DNA from: Mycobacterium paraterrae | Lineage (GTDB): Bacteria > Actinomycetota > Actinomycetes > Mycobacteriales > Mycobacteriaceae | Direction of reading: 5' to 3' | Length of the DNA: 64,000 nt | Assembly (NCBI RefSeq): GCF_022430545.2 | Contig: NZ_CP092488.2 | Location: 3,472,001 to 3,536,000 of the forward strand | Shown: positions 49,989 through 58,929 of the stretch, one piece after another | How the letters are laid out: every line of letters begins with the position of its first letter | How positions within the stretch are numbered: position 1 is the stretch's first letter | Program-made: the position numbers and the translations under genes | Notes under the pieces: model-generated | Databases searched by the model: none | Seen by the model: the letters and a program-made list of their open reading frames with translations, nothing else | What the model was told of the DNA's origin: nothing

Positions 49989-51562
49989 GGCCGCGGTCCT
50001 TCCGCCATTCCGGGTACGTGGGCGGTGCCGGGCCGGACGATCGGCGCGGGGTCATGCGCACCGATGGTCGCCATGGTGTTGCCCACCGCGGGGTTGATCT
50101 TGTCGAGCACGGGCTTGGGATAGATACCCAGCACCAACAGCAGCGCGAGAAGTGGTGCGACAACGAGGATCTCGCGCGGCACCAGATCACGGATGCGTTC
50201 ATTGCCTGGTGTGACGGGACCGGTCATCACGCGCTGATACAGCCACAGGATGTAGATCGAGGACAGCACCAACGCGGTCACGCCGACCGCGGCCGCCAGC
50301 CAGTAGCGATTGTATGAACCCAGCAGCACTAGGAATTCGCTGACGAAAGGCGCGAGACCGGGAAGCGACACCGTCGCCAGGCCCGCCACCAGGAACGTGC
50401 CGGCGAGCACCGGTGCCACCTTCTGGATTCCGCCATAGGCGGCAATCGAGCGGGTGCCGCGGCGCGAGACCAGGAAGCCCGCGATCAAGAAAACCGCCGC
50501 GGTGGAGATGCCGTGGTTGAGCATGTACAGCGTCGACCCGCTCTGGCCCTGCGTCGTCATGACGAAGATGCCGAGGATGATGAAGCCGAAGTGCGAGATC
50601 GACGTGTAGGCGATCAGTCGCATGATGTCGGTTTGGCCGATCGCGACGACCGCGCCGTAGATGACGCCGATCACGGCGAGCGCGACGATGGCGGGCCGGA
50701 AATAGGTTGACGCGTCGGGGAACAACTGCAGACAGTAACGCAGCATCCCGAACGTGCCGACTTTGTCCATCACCGCAGTGATCAGCACGGCCGTCGCCGG
50801 AGTCGACTCGACCGCAGCGTCGGGCAGCCAACGGTGAAACGGCCACAGCGGCGCCTTGATCGCGAACGCGAACATGAAACCCAAGAACAATGCCTTCATC
50901 ACGCCCGACGAGGCACCCAGCGTGCCCGAGGTGACGGCCGCGACGATCTGGCGAAAGTCGAACGTGCCGGATCCGGTTTCCGCGGTCACTACGTACAAGC
51001 CGATCACCGCGGCCAGCATGATCAGCCCACCGAACAGGTTGTACAGCAAGAACTTCACCGCGGCGCGCGACCGGTGGGCGCCACCACCGAATCCGCCGAT
51101 GAGGAAGTACATCGGAATCAGCATCGCCTCGAAGAACACATAGAACAGCAACACGTCCAGCGAGATCACCGAGATCAGCACCATCGATTCGATGGTCAGC
51201 GTCAACGCTACGAAAGCTTGTGTGCCACGGGCCCTTTCGCCGCCGTCTTCCCAACCGGCCACCAGCAGGAACGGCACCAGAATCGTGGTCACCAGCACCA
51301 GCATCAGCGCAATGCCGTCCACGCCGATCGTGTAGCCGGCACCGAACGCCGGTATCCACGGGTGCGATTCGGTGAACTGGTAGGTCGCGCCGCCGGACTT
51401 GAAGGCGACCGCGAGTGCGATCGACAGTGCCAGCACTGCCAGCGACACTGCGACACCGAGCCACTTTGCCAACTGCCGTCCACCCGGTGGAATCAGGATG
51501 ACCACGACGGCACCCACCAGTGGCAGTAGCCACAGGATCGAGAGCCACGGGGCGTTAGTCAC
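49985..51562 (-). CDS. nuoM: NADH-quinone oxidoreductase subunit M
   Basis: This 525-residue antiporter-like complex I subunit has the conserved LYVFFEAMLIPMYFLIGGFG helix with its Glu and the APLWPFHRWLPDAAVESTPA loop preceding the discontinuous helix. GTG 51562 (MTNAPWLSILW) has AAGGAG 9 bp upstream; the longer frame to 51757 is not coding. It lies between nuoL (37-bp gap) and nuoN (4-bp overlap). Confidence 0.95.
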   Translation of the reverse strand: MTNAPWLSILWLLPLVGAVVVILIPPGGRQLAKWLGVAVSLAVLALSIALAVAFKSGGATYQFTESHPWIPAFGAGYTIGVDGIALMLVLVTTILVPFLLVAGWEDGGERARGTQAFVALTLTIESMVLISVISLDVLLFYVFFEAMLIPMYFLIGGFGGGAHRSRAAVKFLLYNLFGGLIMLAAVIGLYVVTAETGSGTFDFRQIVAAVTSGTLGASSGVMKALFLGFMFAFAIKAPLWPFHRWLPDAAVESTPATAVLITAVMDKVGTFGMLRYCLQLFPDASTYFRPAIVALAVIGVIYGAVVAIGQTDIMRLIAYTSISHFGFIILGIFVMTTQGQSGSTLYMLNHGISTAAVFLIAGFLVSRRGTRSIAAYGGIQKVAPVLAGTFLVAGLATVSLPGLAPFVSEFLVLLGSYNRYWLAAAVGVTALVLSSIYILWLYQRVMTGPVTPGNERIRDLVPREILVVAPLLALLLVLGIYPKPVLDKINPAVGNTMATIGAHDPAPIVRPGTAHVPGMAEGPRP

Positions 51563-51599
51563 GAGCGCTGCTCCTTCATCGGATCGTCCAAGACGAGAA

Positions 51600-53483
51600 T
51601 CACCACAGCTGTACCGCCAGGATCGCGGCGCCGACGATTGCCGCTCCAGCCACCATCGACAAGGCGTAGTTACGGGCAAACCCGGTCTGGAAGCCTCGCA
51701 ACCAATCCGACGTGCGGCCAACGAGATTGGCCAACGCATTGACCGAGCCGTCGACACCCTGGTCGTCGAATTCGACCAGCGCGTGGGTGAATTGCGCTCC
51801 GGGTCGCATGAACACCTCTTCGTTCAACGCGTCGCCGTAGAGGTCCCGGCGGGCAGCCACGGTGAGTACGGACACGTCGGCCGGCGCCGTCGCGGGCACC
51901 GCACGAAGACCATAGAGCAGGACCGCCACGCCGATCCCGACCAGAACAGTGCCGAGAGTGACGACGTTGAACGTCCACGTCGGCAGCACATGTGAGCTCT
52001 CTTCGAAGGTGGTGACCGGTTCGAGCCAGTGCTGCAGCCTGCCGCCGATAGCGAACACACCACCGGAGAACACCGAACCGACGGCCAGCAGGATCATCGG
52101 CCAGGCCATCAACGCGGGAGCCTCGTGAGGATGCGCGTCCTCGGCCCAACGCTTTTCGCCGAAGAACGTCATGAGCATCACGCGGGTCATATAGAACGCG
52201 GTGACGCCGGCGCCCAGCAGCGCGGCCCCGCCCAGCAGGTAGCCGCGGAAACCGCCGGCGCCCAGCGCGGCTTCGATGATCGCGTCCTTGGAGAAGTAGC
52301 CGGCAAAGGGCCATACACCGATGATCGCGAGATAGCCCAATCCGAACGTGGCGAACGTGATCGGAAGCGCGGCACGCAATGCCCCGTAGCGGCGCATGTC
52401 CTGCTCTTCGTGCATCGCGTGGATGATCGAACCCGAGCCGAGGAACAGGCCCGCTTTGAAGAAGCCGTGGGTCAGCAGGTGCATGATCGCGAACACGTAG
52501 CCAGCTGGACCCAGGCCCGCGGCCAACACCATGTAGCCGATCTGACTCATCGTCGACGCCGCGAGCGCGCGCTTGATGTCGTCCTTGGCGCAACCGATGA
52601 AGGCCCCGAAGAGCAGCGTCACCGTGCCGACGATGATCACGCCGAGTCGGGCGTTGGGGGACAGGCTGTACAGCGGGTTGGACCGCACGATCAGGTACAC
52701 ACCGGCGGTCACCATCGTGGCCGCGTGGATCAGGGCCGAGACCGGGGTCGGGCCTTCCATCGCGTCGCCGAGCCAGGCCTGCAGCGGGACCTGAGCGGAC
52801 TTGGCGCACGCCCCCGATAGCAGCAGCAGTCCGATCCAGGTCAGCGCGCTCTGGCTGGCTCCCGCCGCCTGACCGAATACACCTGAGTAGGACAAGGTGC
52901 CGAAGTTGGCGAAGATCACGAAGATCGCCAAGGCGAGTCCGGCGTCACCGACCCGGTTCATCACGAACGCCTTTTTGGCCGCCGTGGCCGCGGTCGGCTT
53001 GTGATACCAGAACCCGATCAGCAAGTAGGACGCCAGACCCACGCCCTCCCAGCCGGCGTAGAGGCCGACGAAGTTGTCGGCCACCACCAGCAGCAGCATC
53101 GCCGCCAGGAACAGGTTGAGGTAGGCGAAAAACCTTCGGCGATCGGGGTCTTCGGCCATGTAGGCCACCGAGTAGATGTGGATCAGCGATCCGACCCCGG
53201 TGATCAGCAGCACGAAACAGATTGACAGCTGGTCGATTTGAAGCCCGAAGTCGACCTGCAGGTTGCCGACCGGGATCCAGGTGAACAGGTTTTGGCTGAT
53301 GGTCCGCGCGTCGCCGTGCCGGCTGAGCATGTCGGTCAGTAGCGATACGCCGACACCGAACGACGCCAGGGCAGTGAGGCAGCCCAACCAGTGTCCCCAC
53401 GGGTCGGTACGCCGGCCGCCGAGCAGTAGCACTGCGGCGCCTACCGCGGGCAGCGCGACGAGCAGCCAGGTCAGATGTGTCAT
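51600..53483 (-). CDS. nuoL: NADH-quinone oxidoreductase subunit L
   Basis: This 627-residue protein is the largest membrane subunit, with the N-terminal LTWLLVALPAVGAAVLLLGG start, FVGLYAGWEGVGLASYLLIG (Glu of the pump) and SAQVPLQAWLGDAMEGPTPV. The long amphipathic C-terminal helix (HL) that braces the membrane arm begins around residue 545. The start is 3 bp after the nuoK stop. Length and motifs are standard. Confidence 0.96.
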   Translation of the reverse strand: MTHLTWLLVALPAVGAAVLLLGGRRTDPWGHWLGCLTALASFGVGVSLLTDMLSRHGDARTISQNLFTWIPVGNLQVDFGLQIDQLSICFVLLITGVGSLIHIYSVAYMAEDPDRRRFFAYLNLFLAAMLLLVVADNFVGLYAGWEGVGLASYLLIGFWYHKPTAATAAKKAFVMNRVGDAGLALAIFVIFANFGTLSYSGVFGQAAGASQSALTWIGLLLLSGACAKSAQVPLQAWLGDAMEGPTPVSALIHAATMVTAGVYLIVRSNPLYSLSPNARLGVIIVGTVTLLFGAFIGCAKDDIKRALAASTMSQIGYMVLAAGLGPAGYVFAIMHLLTHGFFKAGLFLGSGSIIHAMHEEQDMRRYGALRAALPITFATFGLGYLAIIGVWPFAGYFSKDAIIEAALGAGGFRGYLLGGAALLGAGVTAFYMTRVMLMTFFGEKRWAEDAHPHEAPALMAWPMILLAVGSVFSGGVFAIGGRLQHWLEPVTTFEESSHVLPTWTFNVVTLGTVLVGIGVAVLLYGLRAVPATAPADVSVLTVAARRDLYGDALNEEVFMRPGAQFTHALVEFDDQGVDGSVNALANLVGRTSDWLRGFQTGFARNYALSMVAGAAIVGAAILAVQLW

Positions 53484-53486
53484 GCG

Positions 53487-53786
53487 TCAGCCCTTGAGGA
53501 GGTTGGCGTCGTCGACCGAAGCCGATTTGCGGGCACGGAAAATGGTCATGATGATGGCCAGCCCGACCACCACTTCGCAGGCGGCGACGACCATCGTGAA
53601 GAACGCGATCATCTGCCCGTCGAGATGGCCGTGCAGCCGGGCGAAGGTGACGAAAGCGAGGTTGACCGCGTTGAGCATCAGCTCGACGCACATGAACATG
53701 ACGATCGCGTTGCGCCGCAACAGCACACCGGCCGCACCGATGGTGAACAGCAGTGCGGACAGGTACAGGTAGTTCTCCGGATTCAT
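53487..53786 (-). CDS. nuoK: NADH-quinone oxidoreductase subunit K
   Basis: This 99-residue, three-helix membrane subunit starts MNPENYLYLSALLFTIGAAG; the conserved acidic residues are in MFMCVELMLNAVNLAFV and VVAACEVVVGLAII. The ATG at 53786 overlaps the nuoJ stop by 4 bp. The frame reported further upstream is not part of the gene. Normal length. Confidence 0.96.
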   Translation of the reverse strand: MNPENYLYLSALLFTIGAAGVLLRRNAIVMFMCVELMLNAVNLAFVTFARLHGHLDGQMIAFFTMVVAACEVVVGLAIIMTIFRARKSASVDDANLLKG

Positions 53787-54571
53787 GACGTTCCGTTCCC
53801 GTTGGAGCCGTGCAGGGCCGGTAGATCGCGGTTCCCAACCGGTCGAGGCTCGAGCACAGCAGGCACCGACAACCGGGAGGGGGACCCGTCGGGCAACCGT
53901 GCGGGTGTGTCGACGGCGTTGTGTCGGGCGAACACGCCCGGGCCGGGCAGCGGTGTCGGGTGGCCACCGGGCTGGAACCGCTCGATGGACAGCTCGCGCT
54001 GGGTTTTCCGGCGCTCGAATCGCTCGCGGTGCGCCAGGATCATCGCACCGATTGCCGCGGTGATCAGGAGCGCACTGGTGAGTTCGAATGCCCACAAATA
54101 CCGCGAGAAGATCAGCGCCGCCAACCCTTGGACGTTGCCTTGCGGCGCAATGTCCACAGAGTTGCCGTTTGGTAGGAATCGGTCGGTGGCGACGTTGCCG
54201 ATCCCGGCGATCAGCACCACGCCCAAGCCGATCCCGGCGATCACCGCGGCAACCCGTTGTCCGCGAAGGGTTTCCACCAGTGATTCGGCCGAGTCCACGC
54301 CGATCAGCATCAACACGAACAAGAACAGCATCATCACCGCGCCGGTGTAGACGACGATCTGCACGACGCCGAGGAACAATGCGTCCTGGATCATGTAGAA
54401 CACCGCCAACACGATCATCGTGATTGCCAGCGACATCGCGCAGTAGACCGCGTTGGCGGCCACTACCACGCCGAGGGCGCCGGCCAGCGCCAGGGCGCCG
54501 AGGATCCAGAAAGTCACCGCTTCGCCCGTGGACGTGCGAGCGACCGCGTCGGCCGCGAGGTGAGTGATCAT
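53783..54571 (-). CDS. nuoJ: NADH-quinone oxidoreductase subunit J
   Basis: The 262 residues have five predicted helices in the first 170, with the conserved IVYTGAVMMLFLFVLMLIGVD segment (pi-bulge helix 3). The C-terminal 90-residue hydrophilic tail (HREREFERRKTQREL-like, then Pro/Gly-rich) is longer than in E. coli and typical of actinobacteria. ATGA overlaps occur on both sides (nuoI and nuoK). Confidence 0.95.
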   Translation of the reverse strand: MITHLAADAVARTSTGEAVTFWILGALALAGALGVVVAANAVYCAMSLAITMIVLAVFYMIQDALFLGVVQIVVYTGAVMMLFLFVLMLIGVDSAESLVETLRGQRVAAVIAGIGLGVVLIAGIGNVATDRFLPNGNSVDIAPQGNVQGLAALIFSRYLWAFELTSALLITAAIGAMILAHRERFERRKTQRELSIERFQPGGHPTPLPGPGVFARHNAVDTPARLPDGSPSRLSVPAVLEPRPVGNRDLPALHGSNGNGTS

Positions 54572-55113
54572 TTGGAAACATCCGAAATCGGTAGCTGCCG
54601 CAAGCCATTCGCGGTGACGTTGCCCCGGTAGTAGTCGGCGTCAGTGGCGCCTTCGGCTCGCGGGTGCGGGGCCGGGGTCATGCCCTCGAGCAACGGAGCC
54701 AGCAAGTCCTGCTTCTCGTAGATCAGGTCGGCCCGGTTGTCGTCTGCCATCTCGTACTTGTTGGTCATCGTGAGCGCGCGGGTGGGACAGGCCTCGACGC
54801 ACAGCCCACATCCGATGCAGCGCAGGTAGTTGATCTGGTAGACCCGCCCGTAGCGTTCACCCGGCGAATAGCGGGCCTCGTCGGTGTTGTCGGCGCCTTC
54901 GACGTAGATCGCGTCGGCGGGACACGACCAGGCGCACAGCTCGCACCCGATGCACTTCTCCAAGCCGTCGGCGTACCGGTTGAGCTGGTGACGGCCGTGG
55001 TAGCGCGGTTTGACCGGTCCCGGATTCTCCGGATAGCTCTCGGTGATCGGGCGTTTGAACATCGCGCCGAACGTGACGCCGAATCCGGCGAGGGAACTGA
55101 GGAATTTAGCCAT
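54568..55113 (-). CDS. nuoI: NADH-quinone oxidoreductase subunit I
   Basis: This 181-residue ferredoxin-like peripheral-arm subunit has two [4Fe-4S] sets: EKCIGCELCAWSCPADAIYV and LRCIGCGLCVEACPTRALTM (clusters N6a and N6b). It passes electrons from NuoG toward NuoB. Its start overlaps the nuoH stop by 8 bp, and its stop overlaps nuoJ. Confidence 0.97.
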   Translation of the reverse strand: MAKFLSSLAGFGVTFGAMFKRPITESYPENPGPVKPRYHGRHQLNRYADGLEKCIGCELCAWSCPADAIYVEGADNTDEARYSPGERYGRVYQINYLRCIGCGLCVEACPTRALTMTNKYEMADDNRADLIYEKQDLLAPLLEGMTPAPHPRAEGATDADYYRGNVTANGLRQLPISDVSK

Positions 55114-56371
55114 CGGCTGTCTCCTTGGTCGCCGCCGCTAGTTGCTTGGCGGGCATCGGCGGCGTAGGGAATGCCGGCTCCAAGGCCGTCGCTTGCGCGG
55201 ACCTTGCCTCCGACTCTGTGCGGCGACGCTTTTTACGCAAATGCCGGTTGCTGAACGGCCTCTGCAGCAGATACAGCAACACCGCTGTGACGACGAGGCT
55301 CGCGACGACCAACGCGGTCGTCCAGTGCGCGTAGCCCTGGTCGCGCAGCGTGCGGATAGCCGCGGCGATCAGCGCCCACGCCAGCGACACCGGGATGAGG
55401 ATTTTCCAGCCGAGCGCCATGAACTGGTCGTAGCGCAATCGCGGCAGCACACCACGCAGCCAGATGTAGATGAACAGGAACACCCAGACCTTGGCGGTGA
55501 ACCACAGCACCGGCCAGAAGCCGCTGTTGGCGCCGGCCCACACCATGGTCAGCGGCCACGGCGCGTGCCAGCCGCCCAGGAACAGCGTCGCAGCCAGGGC
55601 CGAGACCGTGGTCATGTTGATGTATTCGGCGAGAAAGAACATCGCGAAGCTGAGCGACGAGTACTCGGTGTGGAAGCCCGCGACCAGTTCGCCCTCCGCC
55701 TCCGGCAGGTCGAACGGGGCCCGGTTGGTTTCGCCGACCATCGAGATCAGGTAGGTGCAGAACGACGGGAGCAGCAGGAAGATGTACCAGACCCGGTTCT
55801 GGGCGGTGACGATCTCCGACGTGGACATCGTTCCGGCGTAGAGGAACACGGTCGCGAAGGACAGGCCCATGGCGACCTCGTACGAGATCACCTGAGCGGT
55901 GGAGCGCACACCGCCGAGGAGCGGATAGGTCGATCCGGACGACCACCCGGCGAGCACGATCCCGTACACCCCGATCGACGACAACGCCAGGATGAACAGC
56001 ACCGCCACCGGCAGGTCGGTGACTTGCAGCGGGGTCCAGTGGCCAAACACCGACACCTGCGGCCCGAACGGAATGAACGCGAACGCGGTGATCGCGGGGA
56101 TGGTCGAGATTGCCGGAGCGAGAAGGAAAATCGGCTTCTCCACCCCGAACGGGATCAGCGGCTCCTTGAGCGCCAGCTTGATGCCGTCGGCGAGGCTTTG
56201 CAGGTAGCCGCGCGGCCCGACCCGGTTGGGTCCCCACCGCATCTGCATGCGGCCGAGGATCTTGCGCTCGGCAAGGATTGCCACCAATACGGTCAGAACC
56301 AGGAATACGAAGACAAGAAGCGCTTTGGCAAGAACCAGCCACCACGTGTCGTGTCCGAAGGCGCTCATCAT
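55106..56371 (-). CDS. nuoH: NADH-quinone oxidoreductase subunit H
   Basis: This 421-residue subunit anchors the peripheral arm and lines the quinone channel. Motifs ILAERKILGRMQMRWGPNRV, GPRGYLQSLADGIKLALKE and ETNRAPFDLPEAEGELVAGF are present, the last with the conserved acidic loop. ATG 56371 (MMSAFGHDTWW; ATG 56368 is equally possible) has GGGGAGGAG upstream; the frame up to 56446 crosses the nuoG stop and is not used. The C-terminal charged extension (RHLRKKRRRTESEARS) is longer than in E. coli. Confidence 0.96.
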   Translation of the reverse strand: MMSAFGHDTWWLVLAKALLVFVFLVLTVLVAILAERKILGRMQMRWGPNRVGPRGYLQSLADGIKLALKEPLIPFGVEKPIFLLAPAISTIPAITAFAFIPFGPQVSVFGHWTPLQVTDLPVAVLFILALSSIGVYGIVLAGWSSGSTYPLLGGVRSTAQVISYEVAMGLSFATVFLYAGTMSTSEIVTAQNRVWYIFLLLPSFCTYLISMVGETNRAPFDLPEAEGELVAGFHTEYSSLSFAMFFLAEYINMTTVSALAATLFLGGWHAPWPLTMVWAGANSGFWPVLWFTAKVWVFLFIYIWLRGVLPRLRYDQFMALGWKILIPVSLAWALIAAAIRTLRDQGYAHWTTALVVASLVVTAVLLYLLQRPFSNRHLRKKRRRTESEARSAQATALEPAFPTPPMPAKQLAAATKETADG

Positions 56372-56429
56372 TTGCGCCGCTCCTCCCCACTGGCGCCGCT
56401 CGTGCGGCGCACGCTCGGGTCGCTGGCGG

Positions 56430-58826
56430 TCACTGCGCAGCTCCAATCTTCACCACAGCACCGGGCGTCACGCCCAGTTGCCGGTGCACCGCCGACCCGG
56501 GTGAGTTCAGCGGCAGCCACGCCACGTGATCGGGCATCTCGGTGATCGCTAGCGGCAGGCTGATCGAGCCGCGAGCGGTGCTGACGGTGACGTCGTCGCC
56601 GTCGGCCGCGCCGATACCGTTCGCGGTCTCGGCCGACAACCGCACCACCGGGGTGCGTGCGGTCCCGGCGAGATGCGGCTCGCCGTCTTGGAGCTGCCCG
56701 TCGTCGAGCAGCATCCGCCAGCCCGCCAGGACGGCTTCACCGGCGCCGGGCTCGGGAGACGACGCCGCGTCAACTTTCGGTGCTTCGGGTGGTGCGCCGT
56801 CCCAGGTGCCCAACTTGTTGAGTTCGGCCAGACCGGCTGCGACGGTGGGGAATCCGAGGTCGATACCCAGCTCGTCGGCAAGGGTGTCCAGCACGCGGCA
56901 GTCCGGTGTGGCGGTCGGCGTCAGCGCGCCCGAGAAGCTGCGCTGACGGCCCTCCCAGTTGACGTAGGTGCCGGCCTTCTCCGCGGCCGGCGCGATCGGG
57001 AAGACCACGTCGGCGCGCTCGGTGACGGCGCTGCGCCGTAGCTCGAGGCTCACGATGAAGCCCGCCGCGTCCAGGGCGGCCAGCACCTTGTCGGGGTCGG
57101 CGAAGTCGTAGGGGTCGATGCCGCCGACCAACAACGCTCCCAGGGTTCCGTCCTTGGCGGCAGCCAGGATGGCCTCGGCGTCGCGCCCTGCGGCACTGGG
57201 CAGTTCGGCGACATTCCAGCCCGCGGCGACCTGAGCGCGGGCGGTCTCATCGCTCAGCGGCCGCCCGCCGGGCAGCAGACCGGGCAGCGCGCCGGCCTCG
57301 ATGGCTCCGCGCTCGCCGGCGCGGCGCGGCACCCACGCCAGCCGCGCTCCGGTGCTCTCGGCGAGCCGGGCCGCGGCCGACAACGCACCGGGCGAGGTGG
57401 CCAGCCGCTCACCGACGATGATCACGGCACCGGGCTTGGCGAGCAGGCTGGCGAGTTCGCCACCAGCCAGCCCGTCGAGTGCGGCGGCCTCGCCGCCGGG
57501 GGCGGTCTGGATCAGCGTGCCGTGCATCTTCTGTAAACCGTTGCTGGCGAACGGCGCAACGGCGTGCACCGGCAGCCCGTGCTTGCGGGCGGCCTTGCGC
57601 AGCCGCAGATAGACGATCGGCGATTCTTCTTCGGGCTCGAAGCCGGCCAGCAGCACCACCGGCGCCGACTCAAGGTCGGAGTAGGTGGTGGTGAGCTTGC
57701 CCGCGACCTGGGCAGCGAGGAACTGCGTCTCCTCTTCGGAATGCGGGCGGGCACGGAAATCGATATCGTTGGTGCGCAACACGATTCGGGCGAACTTCGA
57801 GTAGGCGTAGGCGTCTTCGACGGTCAAGCGACCGCCGGTCAGCACGCCCGCGCCGCCCGCTGCTTTAGTGAGGCCGTCGAGCGCCACTGCGAGGGCGTGC
57901 GGCCAAGACGCGGGCTCGAGTGCGCCGTCGGCGCCGCGAACCAGGGGAGTGGTGATCCGGTCACCCTGCGTCGCATAGGTGAACGCCCATCGGCCCTTGT
58001 CGCAGTTCCACTCTTCGTTGACTTCCGGCTCGTCACCGGCCAACCGGCGCAGAACCTTGCCGCGACGGTGGTCGGTGCGCTGCGAGCAGCCTGACGCGCA
58101 GTGCTCGCACACGCTTGGGCTGGAGACCAGGTCGAAGGGGCGGGCGCGGAAGCGGTAAGCGGTGCCGGTGAGCGCCCCAACCGGACAGATCTGTACGGCG
58201 TTGCCGGAGAAGTACGACTCGAACGGCTCCTCGGCATAGATGCCGACCTGTTGCAGCGCGCCGCGCTCCAGCATTTCGATGAACGGGTCGCCGGCGATCT
58301 GATCAGAAAACCGGGTGCAGCGGGCGCACAAGATGCAGCGCTCGCGGTCCAGCAGAACCTGCGAGGAGATGTTGATCGGCTTGGTGAACGTCCGCTTGAC
58401 GTCTTCGAACCGAGAATCCGGGCGGCCGTTCGACATTGCCTGGTTCTGCAGGGGGCATTCGCCGCCCTTGTCGCACATCGGGCAGTCGAGCGGGTGGTTG
58501 ATCAGCAGCAGCTCCATGACTCCGTGCTGCGCCTTATCGGCCGCTTCGGAGCTGTACTGCGTGCGTACCACCATGTCGTCGGCGACGGGAATCGTGCACG
58601 AGGCCATCGGCTTACGCTGACCCTCGATCTCGACCAGGCACTGCCGGCAGGCACCGACCGGGTCGAGCAGTGGGTGGTCGCAGAACCGGGGGATCTGTAC
58701 ACCGATCAGCTCGGCGGCCCGAATCACCAACGTGCCCTTCGGAACACTGACTTCAGTGCCATCGATGGTCAGCGTCACCAACTCGGGCTCGGTGACCTTC
58801 TCTCCGGTATCCGCCACCTGCGTCAT
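56430..58826 (-). CDS. nuoG: NADH-quinone oxidoreductase subunit G
   Basis: This 798-residue Fe-S subunit has an N-terminal [2Fe-2S] ferredoxin domain (RFCDHPLLDPVGACRQCLVE), the His-Cys3 cluster N5 (NHPLDCPMCDKGGECPLQNQ), a double-cluster ligand set (RERCILCARCTRFSDQI; NAVQICPVGALT) and an additional N7-type site in the molybdopterin-like domain (CEHCASGCS, EEWNCDKGRW). The C-terminal part is a degenerate formate-dehydrogenase-like domain. ATG 58826 with AAGGAG 8 bp upstream is chosen over GTG 58835. A 103-bp gap, unusual for this operon, separates it from nuoF. Confidence 0.96.
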   Translation of the reverse strand: MTQVADTGEKVTEPELVTLTIDGTEVSVPKGTLVIRAAELIGVQIPRFCDHPLLDPVGACRQCLVEIEGQRKPMASCTIPVADDMVVRTQYSSEAADKAQHGVMELLLINHPLDCPMCDKGGECPLQNQAMSNGRPDSRFEDVKRTFTKPINISSQVLLDRERCILCARCTRFSDQIAGDPFIEMLERGALQQVGIYAEEPFESYFSGNAVQICPVGALTGTAYRFRARPFDLVSSPSVCEHCASGCSQRTDHRRGKVLRRLAGDEPEVNEEWNCDKGRWAFTYATQGDRITTPLVRGADGALEPASWPHALAVALDGLTKAAGGAGVLTGGRLTVEDAYAYSKFARIVLRTNDIDFRARPHSEEETQFLAAQVAGKLTTTYSDLESAPVVLLAGFEPEEESPIVYLRLRKAARKHGLPVHAVAPFASNGLQKMHGTLIQTAPGGEAAALDGLAGGELASLLAKPGAVIIVGERLATSPGALSAAARLAESTGARLAWVPRRAGERGAIEAGALPGLLPGGRPLSDETARAQVAAGWNVAELPSAAGRDAEAILAAAKDGTLGALLVGGIDPYDFADPDKVLAALDAAGFIVSLELRRSAVTERADVVFPIAPAAEKAGTYVNWEGRQRSFSGALTPTATPDCRVLDTLADELGIDLGFPTVAAGLAELNKLGTWDGAPPEAPKVDAASSPEPGAGEAVLAGWRMLLDDGQLQDGEPHLAGTARTPVVRLSAETANGIGAADGDDVTVSTARGSISLPLAITEMPDHVAWLPLNSPGSAVHRQLGVTPGAVVKIGAAQ

Positions 58827-58852
58827 TGGCGCCACTCCTTCAGCGAACTAGT

Positions 58853-58916
58853 GCGCGAGCGTGCGCAGAATGCCAAGCGGGGCGGCGTGTCGCGGTGCAA
58901 ACACGCACCCTCGCGC
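58853..58916. repeat. Palindromic element in the nuoF-nuoG gap
   Basis: GCGCGAGCGTGCG at 58853 and CGCACCCTCGCGC at 58904 are near-perfect inverted ends. Inside, GCGTGT (58885) and ACACGC (58901) make a second hairpin. It fills most of the only long gap in the nuo operon. It resembles the short GC-rich dispersed repeats of mycobacteria; as RNA it could stabilise or attenuate the message between nuoF and nuoG. Confidence 0.55.
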
Positions 58917-58929
58917 GGAGGAGTGTGGG

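Noticed and set aside
51563..51757. Upstream extension of nuoM
   Set aside because: It lies within the nuoL coding region on the same strand in another frame; GTG 51562 has a good ribosome site.
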